This document shows positions 25,925-34,834 of a stretch of 64,000 nt of DNA, piece by piece. The DNA comes from Cellvibrio mixtus subsp. mixtus J3-8 (GTDB lineage: Bacteria; Pseudomonadota; Gammaproteobacteria; Pseudomonadales; Cellvibrionaceae). The translations under genes were made by a program, and so were the position numbers. A model generated the notes under the pieces. The model saw only the letters and a list, made by a program, of their open reading frames with translations, did no database searches and was not told the origin of the DNA. Position 1 is the first letter of the stretch. Each line of letters starts with the position of its first letter. Where the stretch lies: NCBI RefSeq assembly GCF_000766945.1, contig NZ_KN266209.1:263374-327373 (forward strand), given 5' to 3'.

Positions 25925-28002
25925 TGTCTGCTGATTTTCTTGTTGAGTTGGGAACGGAAGAGTTACCACCCAAAGCGTTAAAAAATTTGATGGCATCTTT
26001 CGCAGAAACCATCGAAGCGAATTTGAAAGCCGAAGAATTAGCATTTACTGCCATCAAACCGTTTGCGGCCCCGCGCCGTTTAGCGGTGTTGGTGGAGAAT
26101 CTCGCGAGTGAAACACCCTCCAAAGAATTGGTTGTGTGGGGCCCGCCCGCCGCAATTGCGTTTGATAAAGAAGGCCAGCCCACCAAAGCGGCACTCGCGT
26201 TCGCCGAAAAAAATGGTATCGCCCCGAGCGAATTAAAAGCCGAAAGCGATGGCAAAGCAGAAAAACTGGTTGCACGCATTAGCACTACCGGCAAAAAAAC
26301 CGTTGATTTACTTGAAGCCGTTGTAGCCGATGCGCTGGCAAAATTGCCGATTGCAAAACGCATGAAGTGGGGCGCAAAGCGCGAAGAATTTGTACGCCCG
26401 GTCCATTGGCTGGTGATGTTGTTTGGCAGCGATGTCGTTAATGCATCTGTGCTTGGATTAACGGCTGGTCGCACCAGCCGCGGCCACCGTTTTCATTACA
26501 ACAATGCTATCGAATTAGCCCGGGCCAGCGACTACGCCACTGTGTTGAAAAACATCGGTTATGTGGTGGCCGATTTCGCCGAGCGCAGCGCAATTATTAA
26601 AGAGCAGGTTGAAGCCGAAGCAAAAAAAGTCGGCGGTGTTGCGGTAATTGATGCATCACTTCTGGATGAAGTAACCGCGCTGGTTGAATGGCCGGTAGCA
26701 TTGACCGGTAAATTTGAAGAACGCTTCCTCGCTGTTCCCTCCGAAGCATTGATTGCTTCCATGAAAGAACACCAGAAATATTTCCACGTGGTGGATGCCA
26801 ACGGCAAATTGAAAAATAATTTCATCACGGTAGCAAATATCCACAGCAAAGACGCATCGCAAATTATCGACGGTAACGAGCGCGTTATTCGCCCCCGTCT
26901 TTCCGATGCTGCCTTCTTTTTTGAAACCGATAAAAAAACCACGCTCGCTGCATTGCGTGAACGGTTAAAAACTATTGTGTTCCAGGCGCAGCTCGGCACC
27001 ATCTTTGAGAAAACCGAACGCGTTGCCAAGCTCGCGCAATTTATTGCGGGCAAATTAAATGCTGACGAAAAGTCAGCTATCCGCGCGGGTGAGTTGTGTA
27101 AATCGGATCTCGTGACCAATATGGTCGGTGAGTTCGACGATATGCAAGGTATTGCAGGCTTCTACTACGCACTGAACGATGGTGAAAACGCAGAAGTTGC
27201 CGCCGCGATGAACGAGCAATATATGCCACGTTTTGCCGGTGACCAATTACCGGCAACGACTACCGGTACAATCATCGCACTGGCAGATCGCATTGATACC
27301 ATCAGCGGTATTTTCGGTATCGGCCAACAACCAACTGGTTCAAAAGATCCGTTCGCATTGCGTCGTGCAAGTATCGCGGTATTGCGTTTGCTGGTGGAAA
27401 AAAAGCTCACGCTCGATTTGCGCGAGTTACTCACGTTCGCCAAAGCACAGCACAAAAATTTAACTGTTGGCGATGAACTGGTAGAGCAAGTGCTCGGCTA
27501 TATGCTCGACCGTTTCCGCGCGATGTTTGAAGATGCAAATATTCCGGCAGAAGTTTTCCAATCCGTTACTGCAAAACAATTATCGCAACCATTGGATATC
27601 AACCAGCGCGTACTCGCAGTCAATGAATTCAGCAAATTGCCGCAAGCGCAAGCCTTGGCTGCTGCCAACAAGCGCGTATCCAATATCCTCGCCAAACAAA
27701 ATGCATCAACCAATGCGGTAGTTCACGCTAATTTGTTGCAGGAAGAGGCTGAAAAACATCTCGCCAGCGCTATTAGCGCCAAAGCGGAATTGGTAACGCC
27801 TTTATTTGCCAAACGCGAATACACCAAAGCACTCGCCGCACTTGCTGACTTGCAACAACCAGTCGATGCGTTTTTTGACAGTGTAATGGTGATGAGTGAT
27901 GACCCGGCGCTGCAACAAAATCGCCTGGCGTTGCTACAGCAATTGCGTGGATTGTTTTTGGAAGTGGCGGATATTTCGTATCTGGTTCCGGCTAAGAATT
28001 AA
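25924..28002 (+). CDS. glyS: Glycyl-tRNA synthetase beta subunit
   Basis: The 692-residue beta subunit, of normal length, begins DFLVELGTEELPPKAL, the classic GlyS start. Other family stretches are KRMKWGAKREEFVRPVHW, SMKEHQKYFHV, RVIRPRLSDAAFFFETD, GEFDDMQGIAGFYY, and a C-terminal anticodon-binding DALR-like region ending in the RGLFLEVADISYL area. It recognises tRNA-Gly and supports the GlyQ active site. It begins at the last base of the glyQ stop. Confidence 0.98.
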   Translation: MSADFLVELGTEELPPKALKNLMASFAETIEANLKAEELAFTAIKPFAAPRRLAVLVENLASETPSKELVVWGPPAAIAFDKEGQPTKAALAFAEKNGIAPSELKAESDGKAEKLVARISTTGKKTVDLLEAVVADALAKLPIAKRMKWGAKREEFVRPVHWLVMLFGSDVVNASVLGLTAGRTSRGHRFHYNNAIELARASDYATVLKNIGYVVADFAERSAIIKEQVEAEAKKVGGVAVIDASLLDEVTALVEWPVALTGKFEERFLAVPSEALIASMKEHQKYFHVVDANGKLKNNFITVANIHSKDASQIIDGNERVIRPRLSDAAFFFETDKKTTLAALRERLKTIVFQAQLGTIFEKTERVAKLAQFIAGKLNADEKSAIRAGELCKSDLVTNMVGEFDDMQGIAGFYYALNDGENAEVAAAMNEQYMPRFAGDQLPATTTGTIIALADRIDTISGIFGIGQQPTGSKDPFALRRASIAVLRLLVEKKLTLDLRELLTFAKAQHKNLTVGDELVEQVLGYMLDRFRAMFEDANIPAEVFQSVTAKQLSQPLDINQRVLAVNEFSKLPQAQALAAANKRVSNILAKQNASTNAVVHANLLQEEAEKHLASAISAKAELVTPLFAKREYTKALAALADLQQPVDAFFDSVMVMSDDPALQQNRLALLQQLRGLFLEVADISYLVPAKN

Positions 28003-28030
28003 TGGCTGGGTGTTTATCGTGTGCGATAAA

Positions 28031-28052
28031 AGGGCGTGGTTTATCACGCCCT
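28031..28052 (+). terminator. Weak hairpin terminator after glyS
   Basis: The stem AGGGCGTG/CACGCCCT with a 6-base loop is followed by an imperfect T-rich tail (GTTTGTT). The weak tail leaves termination uncertain. Confidence 0.45.
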
Positions 28053-28127
28053 GTTTGTTGCCCCTGATTATTGATCCCTGTTTCTTCTGGTATCTTGCTA
28101 AAACATTTCCATTAATTGGGTTACCCA

Positions 28128-28709
28128 ATGAAACTAATCATCCTCGACCGCGACGGCGTTATTAATTACGACCGCGAAGACTTTGTAAAATCTGCTGATG
28201 AATGTGTACCTATTGATGGCAGCATCGATGCAATTGTACGACTCAACAAAGCCGGTTTTACAGTTGTGATTGCCACCAACCAATCAGGCCTCGCCAAAGA
28301 TAAATTTGATTTGGAAGACCTTGAGGCGATGCATGAAAAAATTACGCGGTTAGTAGAAGAACAAGGCGGCGAGATTGGTGCAATTTTTTATTGCCCGCAT
28401 CGCGATGAAGATAATTGCAAATGCCGCAAACCAAAACCCGGCATGTTGGATGCCATTGAAGCTGAATTTAATACTTCTGTGGAAAGTTGTTATTTTATTG
28501 GCGATAGTTTGCGTGACCTCCAAGCCGCTGTTCAAAAAGCGTGTAAACCTGTATTGGTAAGAACAGGTAACGGCGTGCGCACTCTTGCGCAATTGGCTGT
28601 GCCCGGTTTGCAAACAGGTTTTCCCGCTATTGATGCGGAGCAAGTACAAGTATTTGATAATTTATCGGCAGCAGCAGATTTTATAATCGTCGCTGGCCAA
28701 CAACAGTAA
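28128..28709 (+). CDS. gmhB: D-glycero-beta-D-manno-heptose 1,7-bisphosphate 7-phosphatase
   Basis: ATG 28128 is preferred over a TTG at 28116. The 193-residue HAD-IIIA phosphatase has the nucleophile motif LDRDGVIN, TNQSG for motif II, the zinc-binding set CPHRDEDNCKCRKPKPGML, and GDSLRDLQAA for motif IV. It removes the 7-phosphate in ADP-heptose synthesis for lipopolysaccharide. It precedes plsC by 11 bases, a pairing common near glyQS in gammaproteobacteria. Confidence 0.95.
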   Translation: MKLIILDRDGVINYDREDFVKSADECVPIDGSIDAIVRLNKAGFTVVIATNQSGLAKDKFDLEDLEAMHEKITRLVEEQGGEIGAIFYCPHRDEDNCKCRKPKPGMLDAIEAEFNTSVESCYFIGDSLRDLQAAVQKACKPVLVRTGNGVRTLAQLAVPGLQTGFPAIDAEQVQVFDNLSAAADFIIVAGQQQ

Positions 28710-28720
28710 CAGGGCTTCAT

Positions 28721-29494
28721 GTGCTAAAACTTCGCAGTTTAATTTTTGCCATTGGCTATAACATTACCAGCGCCCTGGCTGGTTTGGTTGCAGTAATTAT
28801 CTGGCCCATTTTTCCCTATAGCTGGCGCTGGCGTATTGTCACCTGCTGGAATCGTTTTGTGATGTTCTGGATCTGGTTATGTTGCGGCGTGCGCTTTGAA
28901 ATTACCGGCAGCAAGCATGCCGATAAATTTCCCTGCGTGGTCATGGCCAAGCATCAAAGCACTTGGGAAACCATGTTCCTGCAATATTATTTTGGCCCGG
29001 TCAGCACCATCCTCAAGAAAGAATTATTCCGCATCCCGTTTTTTGGTTGGGGTTTAGCGAGCTTGCGACCTATCGCGATTGATCGCAGTAATCCCATACA
29101 GGCACTTAAAGAAATTAAAAAGAAAGGCATTGAACGTTTGCAACAGGGAAATAATTTTTTAATTTTTCCCGAGGGCACGCGCACACCTGTTGGCCTGGTT
29201 GGAAATTACGCGCGCAGCGGTGCGGATATTGCCATCAGTGCCGGCGTGCCCATTATCGCCGTTGCCCATAATGCCGGTGAGTGTTGGCCACACAAGCATT
29301 TCGTTAAATATCCCGGCACTATTCGTGTCGTAATCAGTGAACCTTTTGCTACAGAAGGGAAAGACCGCAAACAGTTAACAGAAGATATTAAAAACTGGAT
29401 TGAAAATGAAATCGCCAACATGCCACCGGCGCGAGATGATGGTGTGCGTATTGTTGCAACGGCGACTGCGGATATTGAACAACAAGCTAACTAA
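28721..29494 (+). CDS. plsC: 1-acyl-sn-glycerol-3-phosphate acyltransferase
   Basis: The 257-residue protein has a membrane-associated N-terminus and PlsC motifs: HX4E in MAKHQSTWETMF, then LRPIAIDRSNP, the substrate motif FLIFPEGTRTP, and VPIIAVAHNAG. It makes phosphatidic acid by acylating lysophosphatidate at the inner membrane. The Glu in place of Asp in HX4D is common in this subgroup. It is read with gmhB and followed by a terminator. Confidence 0.9.
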   Translation: MLKLRSLIFAIGYNITSALAGLVAVIIWPIFPYSWRWRIVTCWNRFVMFWIWLCCGVRFEITGSKHADKFPCVVMAKHQSTWETMFLQYYFGPVSTILKKELFRIPFFGWGLASLRPIAIDRSNPIQALKEIKKKGIERLQQGNNFLIFPEGTRTPVGLVGNYARSGADIAISAGVPIIAVAHNAGECWPHKHFVKYPGTIRVVISEPFATEGKDRKQLTEDIKNWIENEIANMPPARDDGVRIVATATADIEQQAN

Positions 29495-29506
29495 CAATTC
29501 ATCGTT

Positions 29507-29547
29507 TAAAAAAACCCGTCACTCCGGTGGAGCGACGGGTTTTTTAT
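29507..29547 (+). terminator. Terminator after plsC
   Basis: The stem AAAACCCGTC/GACGGGTTTT has an inner CTCC/GGAG extension and ends in six T residues. The left arm begins with A residues, so it could also act on the minus strand. Confidence 0.88.
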
Positions 29548-29624
29548 TTATAAATTACAATTTAATAAAGCTCGATAATGTCGCTCTTAATTGTATGCAT
29601 GATAACTATCGGAGACATGGACAT

Positions 29625-29649
29625 GTTGGGCATCGCAAGCGTGCCCAAC
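29625..29649. repeat. Short palindromic intergenic element (GTTGGGCA...TGCCCAAC)
   Basis: An 8-bp perfect inverted repeat with loop TCGCAAGCG is followed by CTACGG. The form resembles short palindromic repeats with TTGGGC and GCCCAACCTACG arms that recur in many bacterial genomes. It lies between convergent plsC and the GNAT gene. Only one copy is in this window. Confidence 0.5.
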
Positions 29650-29656
29650 CTACGGT

Positions 29657-30391
29657 TCAACTTCGTTTGTAATTTTTAATTACAAACTGCGGGATAAATC
29701 CAAGCTGCCGGTAAAGTGGCTCGCCAGCGGCCGACGCTTGCAGGGTTAAAAATTTTCCGCCCATGGTAATACTCAATCCAATAACATATTGCATTAATAC
29801 CCGCGCTAAACCTTGTCCGCGAAATTGTTCCGGCACTCCAACTAAATGCACGCCAATAATATCGCCTGTTTGATAAACCAACGCGGTAGCCGCTGCTTGC
29901 CCATCTTGTTTGAGCAATAACAATTTAATATCCGGTAAATCGACAATCGCCTGAATCGCAGCGATATCAATCCAATACCCGAACGCGGCGCTGGCCGTTG
30001 CAGTCCAGGTTTCAATATCCGCTGCGGACTGAACGGTGATAATATCCGGCGCCGGTAATTCAGGTACGGCTGTTAATTGCAAATCCAGGTACATCGCAAG
30101 CTGTGTAAATAAAATCTGGAAGCATTCATCCTTTAAAAAAATTTCCAGTTGTTGTGCAGCTACACCCGCCCCCTCCCATACCGGGACAACAGCAGTTAAT
30201 GGCAACTGATCCAGCACTGGTGCAAGGGCATTAATTTGCTTTATATCTGCATGCCAATCAAACCAGTAACGGTTGGGCCACGTGCGGGAAATTGTTAATC
30301 CATCCACTAAAAATTCGGAATTCTTTTTTAACCCCATTTTTCGCCAGAGTGATGTGAGGTTATCGATATTCAATTGATCCAGATCGCTCAT
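29657..30391 (-). CDS. GNAT family N-acetyltransferase
   Basis: The ATG at 30391 is preferred over GTG 30400 because GGGTGA lies before it. The ~244-residue protein has a C-terminal GNAT core: LVYQTGDIIGVHLVGVPEQFRGQGLARVLMQYVI contains the acetyl-CoA loop (RGQGLA), followed by LQASAAGEPLYRQLGF. The N-terminal ~110 residues are a less conserved lobe. The acceptor substrate is unknown. It starts 28 bases after the transporter gene and probably shares its transcript. Confidence 0.87.
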   Translation of the reverse strand: MSDLDQLNIDNLTSLWRKMGLKKNSEFLVDGLTISRTWPNRYWFDWHADIKQINALAPVLDQLPLTAVVPVWEGAGVAAQQLEIFLKDECFQILFTQLAMYLDLQLTAVPELPAPDIITVQSAADIETWTATASAAFGYWIDIAAIQAIVDLPDIKLLLLKQDGQAAATALVYQTGDIIGVHLVGVPEQFRGQGLARVLMQYVIGLSITMGGKFLTLQASAAGEPLYRQLGFIPQFVIKNYKRS

Positions 30392-30418
30392 ATTTGTCAC
30401 CCGTTAATACAATAAAAA

Positions 30419-30859
30419 TTACGCACGATTAATTAAAACGATGCCGGCAACCATCGCCAGCACACCCATGCATTTGGAAAAACTGATGGGTTTGATCGGT
30501 AAATCAAACCAACCGAAATGACTCACCAGCATCGCAACCAATAATTGCCCGGTCAGTGCAAAAGACATCATGGGGCCGACGCCCATACGTGGAATTAAAA
30601 AATAAAATGAGGCAACACCAAACGCGCTGATCGCACCGGAAAACCATAAATGCAGGGGCACCGATTGCACACTGGTTAACGAAGGCAGTTGGCGTGTTGT
30701 GATCGCAACCACTATCAGCACACAACAACAGGCCACGATAAAAGTTACGGCGGCAGAAAGCAGTGGGCTTTTCAATAACACACCCAACTGTGCATTCATT
30801 CCCGCCTGGATGCCAATGGCGGCGCCCGCAAGTAATGCCAGCCATGAAAAATAATTCAT
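30419..30859 (-). CDS. DMT-type small transporter (DUF606/YdcZ-like)
   Basis: The 146-residue protein has five hydrophobic helices and typical DUF606 features: LLAGAAIGIQAGMNAQLG at the start, LHLWFSGAISAFGVASFYFLIPRMGVGP in the middle and LAMVAGIVLINRA at the end. It is probably a half-size drug/metabolite transporter working as a dimer; substrate unknown. Its ATG overlaps the nitroreductase stop by four bases, so the two are coupled. Confidence 0.85.
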   Translation of the reverse strand: MNYFSWLALLAGAAIGIQAGMNAQLGVLLKSPLLSAAVTFIVACCCVLIVVAITTRQLPSLTSVQSVPLHLWFSGAISAFGVASFYFLIPRMGVGPMMSFALTGQLLVAMLVSHFGWFDLPIKPISFSKCMGVLAMVAGIVLINRA

Positions 30860-31485
30860 AGCAAGGTCACCATGTCATGTTCAGCAAAACGCACTTTCTT
30901 TTCGCGGGCGCTCGCATCCTGCGGATGGCGAATACCAATCGGACATACTGCTGTTGTCGTGAGGTTTTTTTCGCGCAAACCCAACACGCGGTCATAACCT
31001 TCAAATTCAATGCCGGTCATCGGACAGGTATCAATTTTCATCAACGCCGCACAGGTTAGGAAATTTCCCAACGCGATATACACTTGTTGGTGCGCCCATT
31101 CCTGCCTTTGTGATTGATCCATCACTGCCAGCGCCGCTTTGTAATGTTCATCCATATTGGCTAACTGCGAAGCAGCTACACCGCGCGTTTGTGAAAATTG
31201 TTTGACGTAACGGTTGACAGTGGTATCGCCAATATTCGTGTGCGCGGCAAATACAACCAGATGCGAACACTGTGCAACTTTTTCCTGCCCAAGTGAAAAC
31301 TCAACGAGTTGTTGTTTGAGCTGTGGCGATTGGATAACCAGTAAATGATACGGCTGTAACCCGTAGGATGATGCGCTCAGGCGCGTTGCATCCAGCAATT
31401 GCTGTAATTGTTCAGGCGCAATAATGTCGTTGGAAAATTCGCGAACCGCGTAACGCCAGTTCAGTGCATCAATAATATTCACCAT
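30856..31485 (-). CDS. Nitroreductase family protein (NAD(P)H/FMN)
   Basis: The 209-residue protein follows the flavin nitroreductase pattern: NWRYAVREFSND at the start, ATRLSASSYGLQPYHLLVI for FMN contacts, WAHQQVYIALGNFLTCAALMKIDTCPMTGIEFEGYD in the middle, and VCPIGIRHPQDAS near the C-terminus. It probably reduces quinones or nitro compounds as a homodimer with FMN. A Crp-type regulator lies 102 bases upstream on the same strand and may regulate it. Confidence 0.88.
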   Translation of the reverse strand: MVNIIDALNWRYAVREFSNDIIAPEQLQQLLDATRLSASSYGLQPYHLLVIQSPQLKQQLVEFSLGQEKVAQCSHLVVFAAHTNIGDTTVNRYVKQFSQTRGVAASQLANMDEHYKAALAVMDQSQRQEWAHQQVYIALGNFLTCAALMKIDTCPMTGIEFEGYDRVLGLREKNLTTTAVCPIGIRHPQDASAREKKVRFAEHDMVTLL

Positions 31486-31587
31486 ATCACCCTCTCTGCT
31501 TGACTAATAACGCCAGCATAAAGAGCGATTAACGCGAATTCATTTACATAGGTTGATAATTGACATTAAGAAGTTAAAGGGCAAACA

Positions 31588-32178
31588 TCAGAGTTTTTTG
31601 CGGATACGGCTCAACTGGGTGGGCGTAATTCCCAAATGCGACGCGATATGGTGTTGTGATAAACGTTCAACCAGAAATGGATAATCCTCAATAAATTGCA
31701 AGTAGCGCTGGGTCGCATCCTCCTGGACAATGGCTACTTCACGCGCATCCTTGGCGAGTAGCCAATTGCGCTCCAGATAATAAATCTGGAAGAGTTTCAA
31801 ATCCTCACGCGCATGTAGCAGCGAACGATATGCGGGAAAATCGATTTCAATAATCTGCGCTGGCTCCAGTGCCACAATCGCAAATTGCGACGGTTCATGG
31901 CGCAGCAACGCGGTCATGGAGCCGGGAAATGTGCCTTCGTAGAAAAAATTTTTATTATATTCGTTGCCGTTTTCGTCGGTGATAAAGGTTCTGAACAAAC
32001 CCGAATACACAAAGGCAAACGACGGCGGAATTTCTCCCAGCGGGTACAGCACCTGATGTTTTTTTAGTTCGCGGTATTTACCGATATCCCTAAATGCTGC
32101 CCAGGTTTCTGCACCGATAGGCGAATAGGAATCCATGGTTTTTTTCAGGGCGTTAAATGCTTCAATTGCAGTGCTCAT
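31588..32178 (-). CDS. Crp/Fnr-family transcriptional regulator
   Basis: Start chosen at the ATG at 32178, with AGGA six bases upstream; 32241 is an upstream in-frame alternative. The ~196-residue protein has an N-terminal cyclic-nucleotide-binding-like beta-barrel (YPLGEIPPSFAFVYSGLFRTF) and a C-terminal helix-turn-helix, LSQHHIASHLGITPTQLSRIRKKL. No Cys cluster for an iron-sulfur centre is seen. The ligand is unknown. It lies just upstream of the nitroreductase-transporter-acetyltransferase unit on the same strand, a plausible target. Confidence 0.85.
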   Translation of the reverse strand: MSTAIEAFNALKKTMDSYSPIGAETWAAFRDIGKYRELKKHQVLYPLGEIPPSFAFVYSGLFRTFITDENGNEYNKNFFYEGTFPGSMTALLRHEPSQFAIVALEPAQIIEIDFPAYRSLLHAREDLKLFQIYYLERNWLLAKDAREVAIVQEDATQRYLQFIEDYPFLVERLSQHHIASHLGITPTQLSRIRKKL

Positions 32179-32259
32179 GCAAAATCCTGCTCTCTTAATG
32201 CAATGGTACTGATTGTAGGTAATACGTCGGCAATCCTCCACGGTTTTTTGCGCAATAAA

Positions 32260-32288
32260 AAAACCCCGGTGTTATGCACCGGGGTTTT
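32260..32288 (-). terminator. Terminator after the pectate lyase gene
   Basis: A 12-bp stem (AAAACCCCGGTG/CACCGGGGTTTT, loop TTATG), read on the minus strand, ends in a long T run. Confidence 0.9.
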
Positions 32289-32340
32289 CCTAACGCAAAT
32301 TTCTCAACAGGTTTTTAATTTACTGGTTTACCAGAATTGT

Positions 32341-34449
32341 TTAACGATTCTGGCACGACGATTTGCCTAAACCCAGAACGTAATACTTATCCGCAGCTAG
32401 CGGAGAGTTGTACGGAATCTGGCCGTATTTTCCTGCGGTTGCGTTCACGTAATCCACCAGATCCTGACCCGCTGCAAAGCGCCAGTTATTGATGGTCGCT
32501 TGTGATGCAGAATTGTAATTGCTGGCGAGATTGGCAACAGTTCCGTTGGTTGCGGTCAGCGTTGTTTTGGTGGCTGCCGTTAAATTACAGGCGCTATCGC
32601 CAAACCACAGGAAGTTACGGTCATTGCGGAACGAGCCACCGCTAATATCTTTAAATAAATTGCTGCTGATTTCTGCGAGTGATGCTTCCACTGTACTCTT
32701 TTCCTGGTGCACGGCGTTTACCACAAAGACGCTGTCTTCCATTAACGCACTCGCACCGACACGCAAACTCAAAATCTGGTTGCGATAATTCATAAACACG
32801 TTGTTGAACATGTGTGTTTTACCGTGACGCAGCAACGGCACGCGGCGCAACGTGTTGCCCAACAATTGGTAACTATCATCGGTAGTGATAAATGCGTTGT
32901 TGTGCATAGTGGTGGTGATTTGTTTATCGATTGTGTGGCTGTCGCTGGAGCCATGCAGCACGGCGCGTTTCACATTGATCAAACGGTTGAACGACATAGT
33001 CACATTGTACGCACCCACTTTCACATCAAACGCCGAATCGCCAGTGGTGTCGAAATTATTTTTGTGAATCCAGATATCGTGCGATGCGCCGGTGGAGCGA
33101 ATCATATCCGGATCGCAATAATGGTCTTCGGTATGGCCCGCGCCTTTGAAATTCAAATGGGTCAGGATCACGCTGTTGGCGGTTTGGGTGGGTGTGCCGG
33201 TTTGGTCTTTACCAATCGCAAAACCGCTGAACAGGAAATAGGCTTCACTGCCGCGACCATCGATGGTTTTATTGGAACCGATAACCGGATTGCGAATCGG
33301 GTTGTTGGATTTGTTCATCGCCGTGTTAAAAAATTGCGTTACACAATTGGCACTGTTCACGCCATTTTTTGCGCACCATTGCGTGTAATTCACACATTCG
33401 GCTGCGGTTGCACCGAGAATCGATTGCACCGTCGGATTGCTGCAACCCAAACGATACATGCCAATTTCGTGCGGCTGTGCGAACTGGACTTTATCGAACA
33501 CAATCCAGTTATGTGCTTCGCCGGTGATAGCGGTAAGGATTTGTTGTTCAACAGACGTGCTGGAATTTTTGGTGATAATGGTGAGTTTGCTGTTGCCGTT
33601 TGGATCAAAACCACCGAGCGCTTTTTCACCGTAGCCCACAGGTTTGCCTAATGTTTTGGACAAACAACTGACAATTTCCTGATCGGTTTTTAACGAGGTA
33701 TCGCGCCAGTTAACCGATGGGTTGGTTGCCAGGCGAATACAATCGGCACTGATGTTGCCGTTATCGGAAATTGACGAAACACTGCTGCTGGATTTGCTCG
33801 ATACCACACTCGAACTGCTAACAACAATTGCGCTGCTCACCACTGAGGATTTGCTGCTCGAGGAACTGCTCACCACTACGGAAGATTTGCTGCTGGACAC
33901 TGACGATTTGGAAGAGCTGCTTACCACAATACTGGAAGAGGATTTGCTGGATGAAGTAACTGTGCCGGTTGCGTTATACACTTCAAATTCAGCGATACCG
34001 GGAGCGCTGGTCGCATTCACAATTAAATTAATTTTTTTGGAAGAACGCGGGCCAACATTAATCACTTTTTCTGCGCCTATGCCGGTGCCACTCGCATACA
34101 CAGTGCCGCTGTCGTTATCGACTAATTGCCAATTGGTAATTTTGCTGCCGCTTTCGCGCAAGATGACGGTGTTAAAACTCACCGCACTGCCCCACTTCAC
34201 CGACACGCGCTGGTTGCTGGTGCCACTTGCTACCGACACAGTCGCGGTGTTGCCATCGCGCACGAGTTTGGTGTTATCAAAACCGGAGCCATCGGCGCCG
34301 GCGCTGGGGCCAGTCACGGCTAAATTGGAACCTAATGTTTGGGCGTGCACTGTGCCAGCAAAAAAGCTGATCGCTAACGTGAGCGCGGCGCATTGACTAG
34401 CCCTTTTGGAAAATAGGCCAACACGCTTGGAAAAGAGTTTGGTTTTCAT
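32341..34449 (-). CDS. Secreted PL1-type pectate lyase with N-terminal beta-sandwich and Ser linker
   Basis: The 702-residue protein has a signal peptide cut near TVHA-Q (residue 36). Residues ~37-165 form an F5/8-type-C-like module (RVSVKWGSAVSFNTVILRES, IAEFEVYNATG), a possible carbohydrate-binding domain. Residues ~165-225 are a poly-Ser linker of the kind used in Cellvibrio-type secreted hydrolases. The remainder is a parallel beta-helix lyase: DIWIHKNNFDTTGDSAFDVKVG, SFNRLINVKRAVLHGSS, and RRVPLLRHGKTHMFNNVF, matching PL1 substrate-site patterns. It would cut polygalacturonate by beta-elimination outside the cell. It is monocistronic, with a terminator after it and a long upstream region. 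Confidence 0.87.
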   Translation of the reverse strand: MKTKLFSKRVGLFSKRASQCAALTLAISFFAGTVHAQTLGSNLAVTGPSAGADGSGFDNTKLVRDGNTATVSVASGTSNQRVSVKWGSAVSFNTVILRESGSKITNWQLVDNDSGTVYASGTGIGAEKVINVGPRSSKKINLIVNATSAPGIAEFEVYNATGTVTSSSKSSSSIVVSSSSKSSVSSSKSSVVVSSSSSSKSSVVSSAIVVSSSSVVSSKSSSSVSSISDNGNISADCIRLATNPSVNWRDTSLKTDQEIVSCLSKTLGKPVGYGEKALGGFDPNGNSKLTIITKNSSTSVEQQILTAITGEAHNWIVFDKVQFAQPHEIGMYRLGCSNPTVQSILGATAAECVNYTQWCAKNGVNSANCVTQFFNTAMNKSNNPIRNPVIGSNKTIDGRGSEAYFLFSGFAIGKDQTGTPTQTANSVILTHLNFKGAGHTEDHYCDPDMIRSTGASHDIWIHKNNFDTTGDSAFDVKVGAYNVTMSFNRLINVKRAVLHGSSDSHTIDKQITTTMHNNAFITTDDSYQLLGNTLRRVPLLRHGKTHMFNNVFMNYRNQILSLRVGASALMEDSVFVVNAVHQEKSTVEASLAEISSNLFKDISGGSFRNDRNFLWFGDSACNLTAATKTTLTATNGTVANLASNYNSASQATINNWRFAAGQDLVDYVNATAGKYGQIPYNSPLAADKYYVLGLGKSSCQNR

Positions 34450-34797
34450 GTGGATTACCTTGTCGTAGCAATATCGTTGTTATTCGGATTGTTGTTCTGT
34501 TGCTGTACGCAACAATTCCCGCTGGCAGGCAGCAGGGATAAAGACCGAAAACACCGATACGCCGCAAGGCGCAGTGGCTGCTGGGCTACAACGCAGCACT
34601 TGTTGGGAACGCACGGATGGACAACTAAAAACCCATCCCGGATGACCGGCTTTATTGTTGTTGGCGCCGGGCTCCGAAGGGAATGGGTGGAAATTCCCGA
34701 GGCAGCCATAGTGCGCGCCGCCGGGATAATCGTCAAGTTGGGAAATCGCGGAATTAATCTATTTTTGTGATGAATAATCTAATTATAGAGATAAAAA
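34450..34797. other. Long non-coding region upstream of the pectate lyase gene
   Basis: About 350 bases lie between the lyase start (minus) and the terminator of the next gene. Short open stretches have no coding character. The region is GC-richer in its middle and must contain the lyase promoter and leader. I do not recognise a riboswitch class in it. A paired element such as CCCATCCCGG...CCGGGATGGG-like arms near 34636-34650 is only partial. Confidence 0.4.
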
Positions 34798-34831
34798 CGG
34801 TTACATAATTTCCACTTTAATTATGTAACCG
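34798..34831 (-). terminator. AT-rich hairpin terminator after the VOC gene
   Basis: A perfect 13-bp inverted repeat (CGGTTACATAATT and its complement, 8-base spacer) lies three bases beyond the VOC stop. On the minus strand it runs straight into TTTTTAT. The stem is weak in GC but long. Confidence 0.75.
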
Positions 34832-34834
34832 TGA

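Noticed and set aside
33722-34396. Long plus-strand open frame rich in Leu, Thr and Glu opposite the pectate lyase gene
   Set aside because: It is the complement of the poly-Ser linker and adjacent lyase codons. It has no ribosome site or recognisable domain.
34449-34797. GEMM-type cyclic-di-GMP riboswitch before the pectate lyase gene
   Set aside because: The conserved core sequences of that class were not found on either strand.
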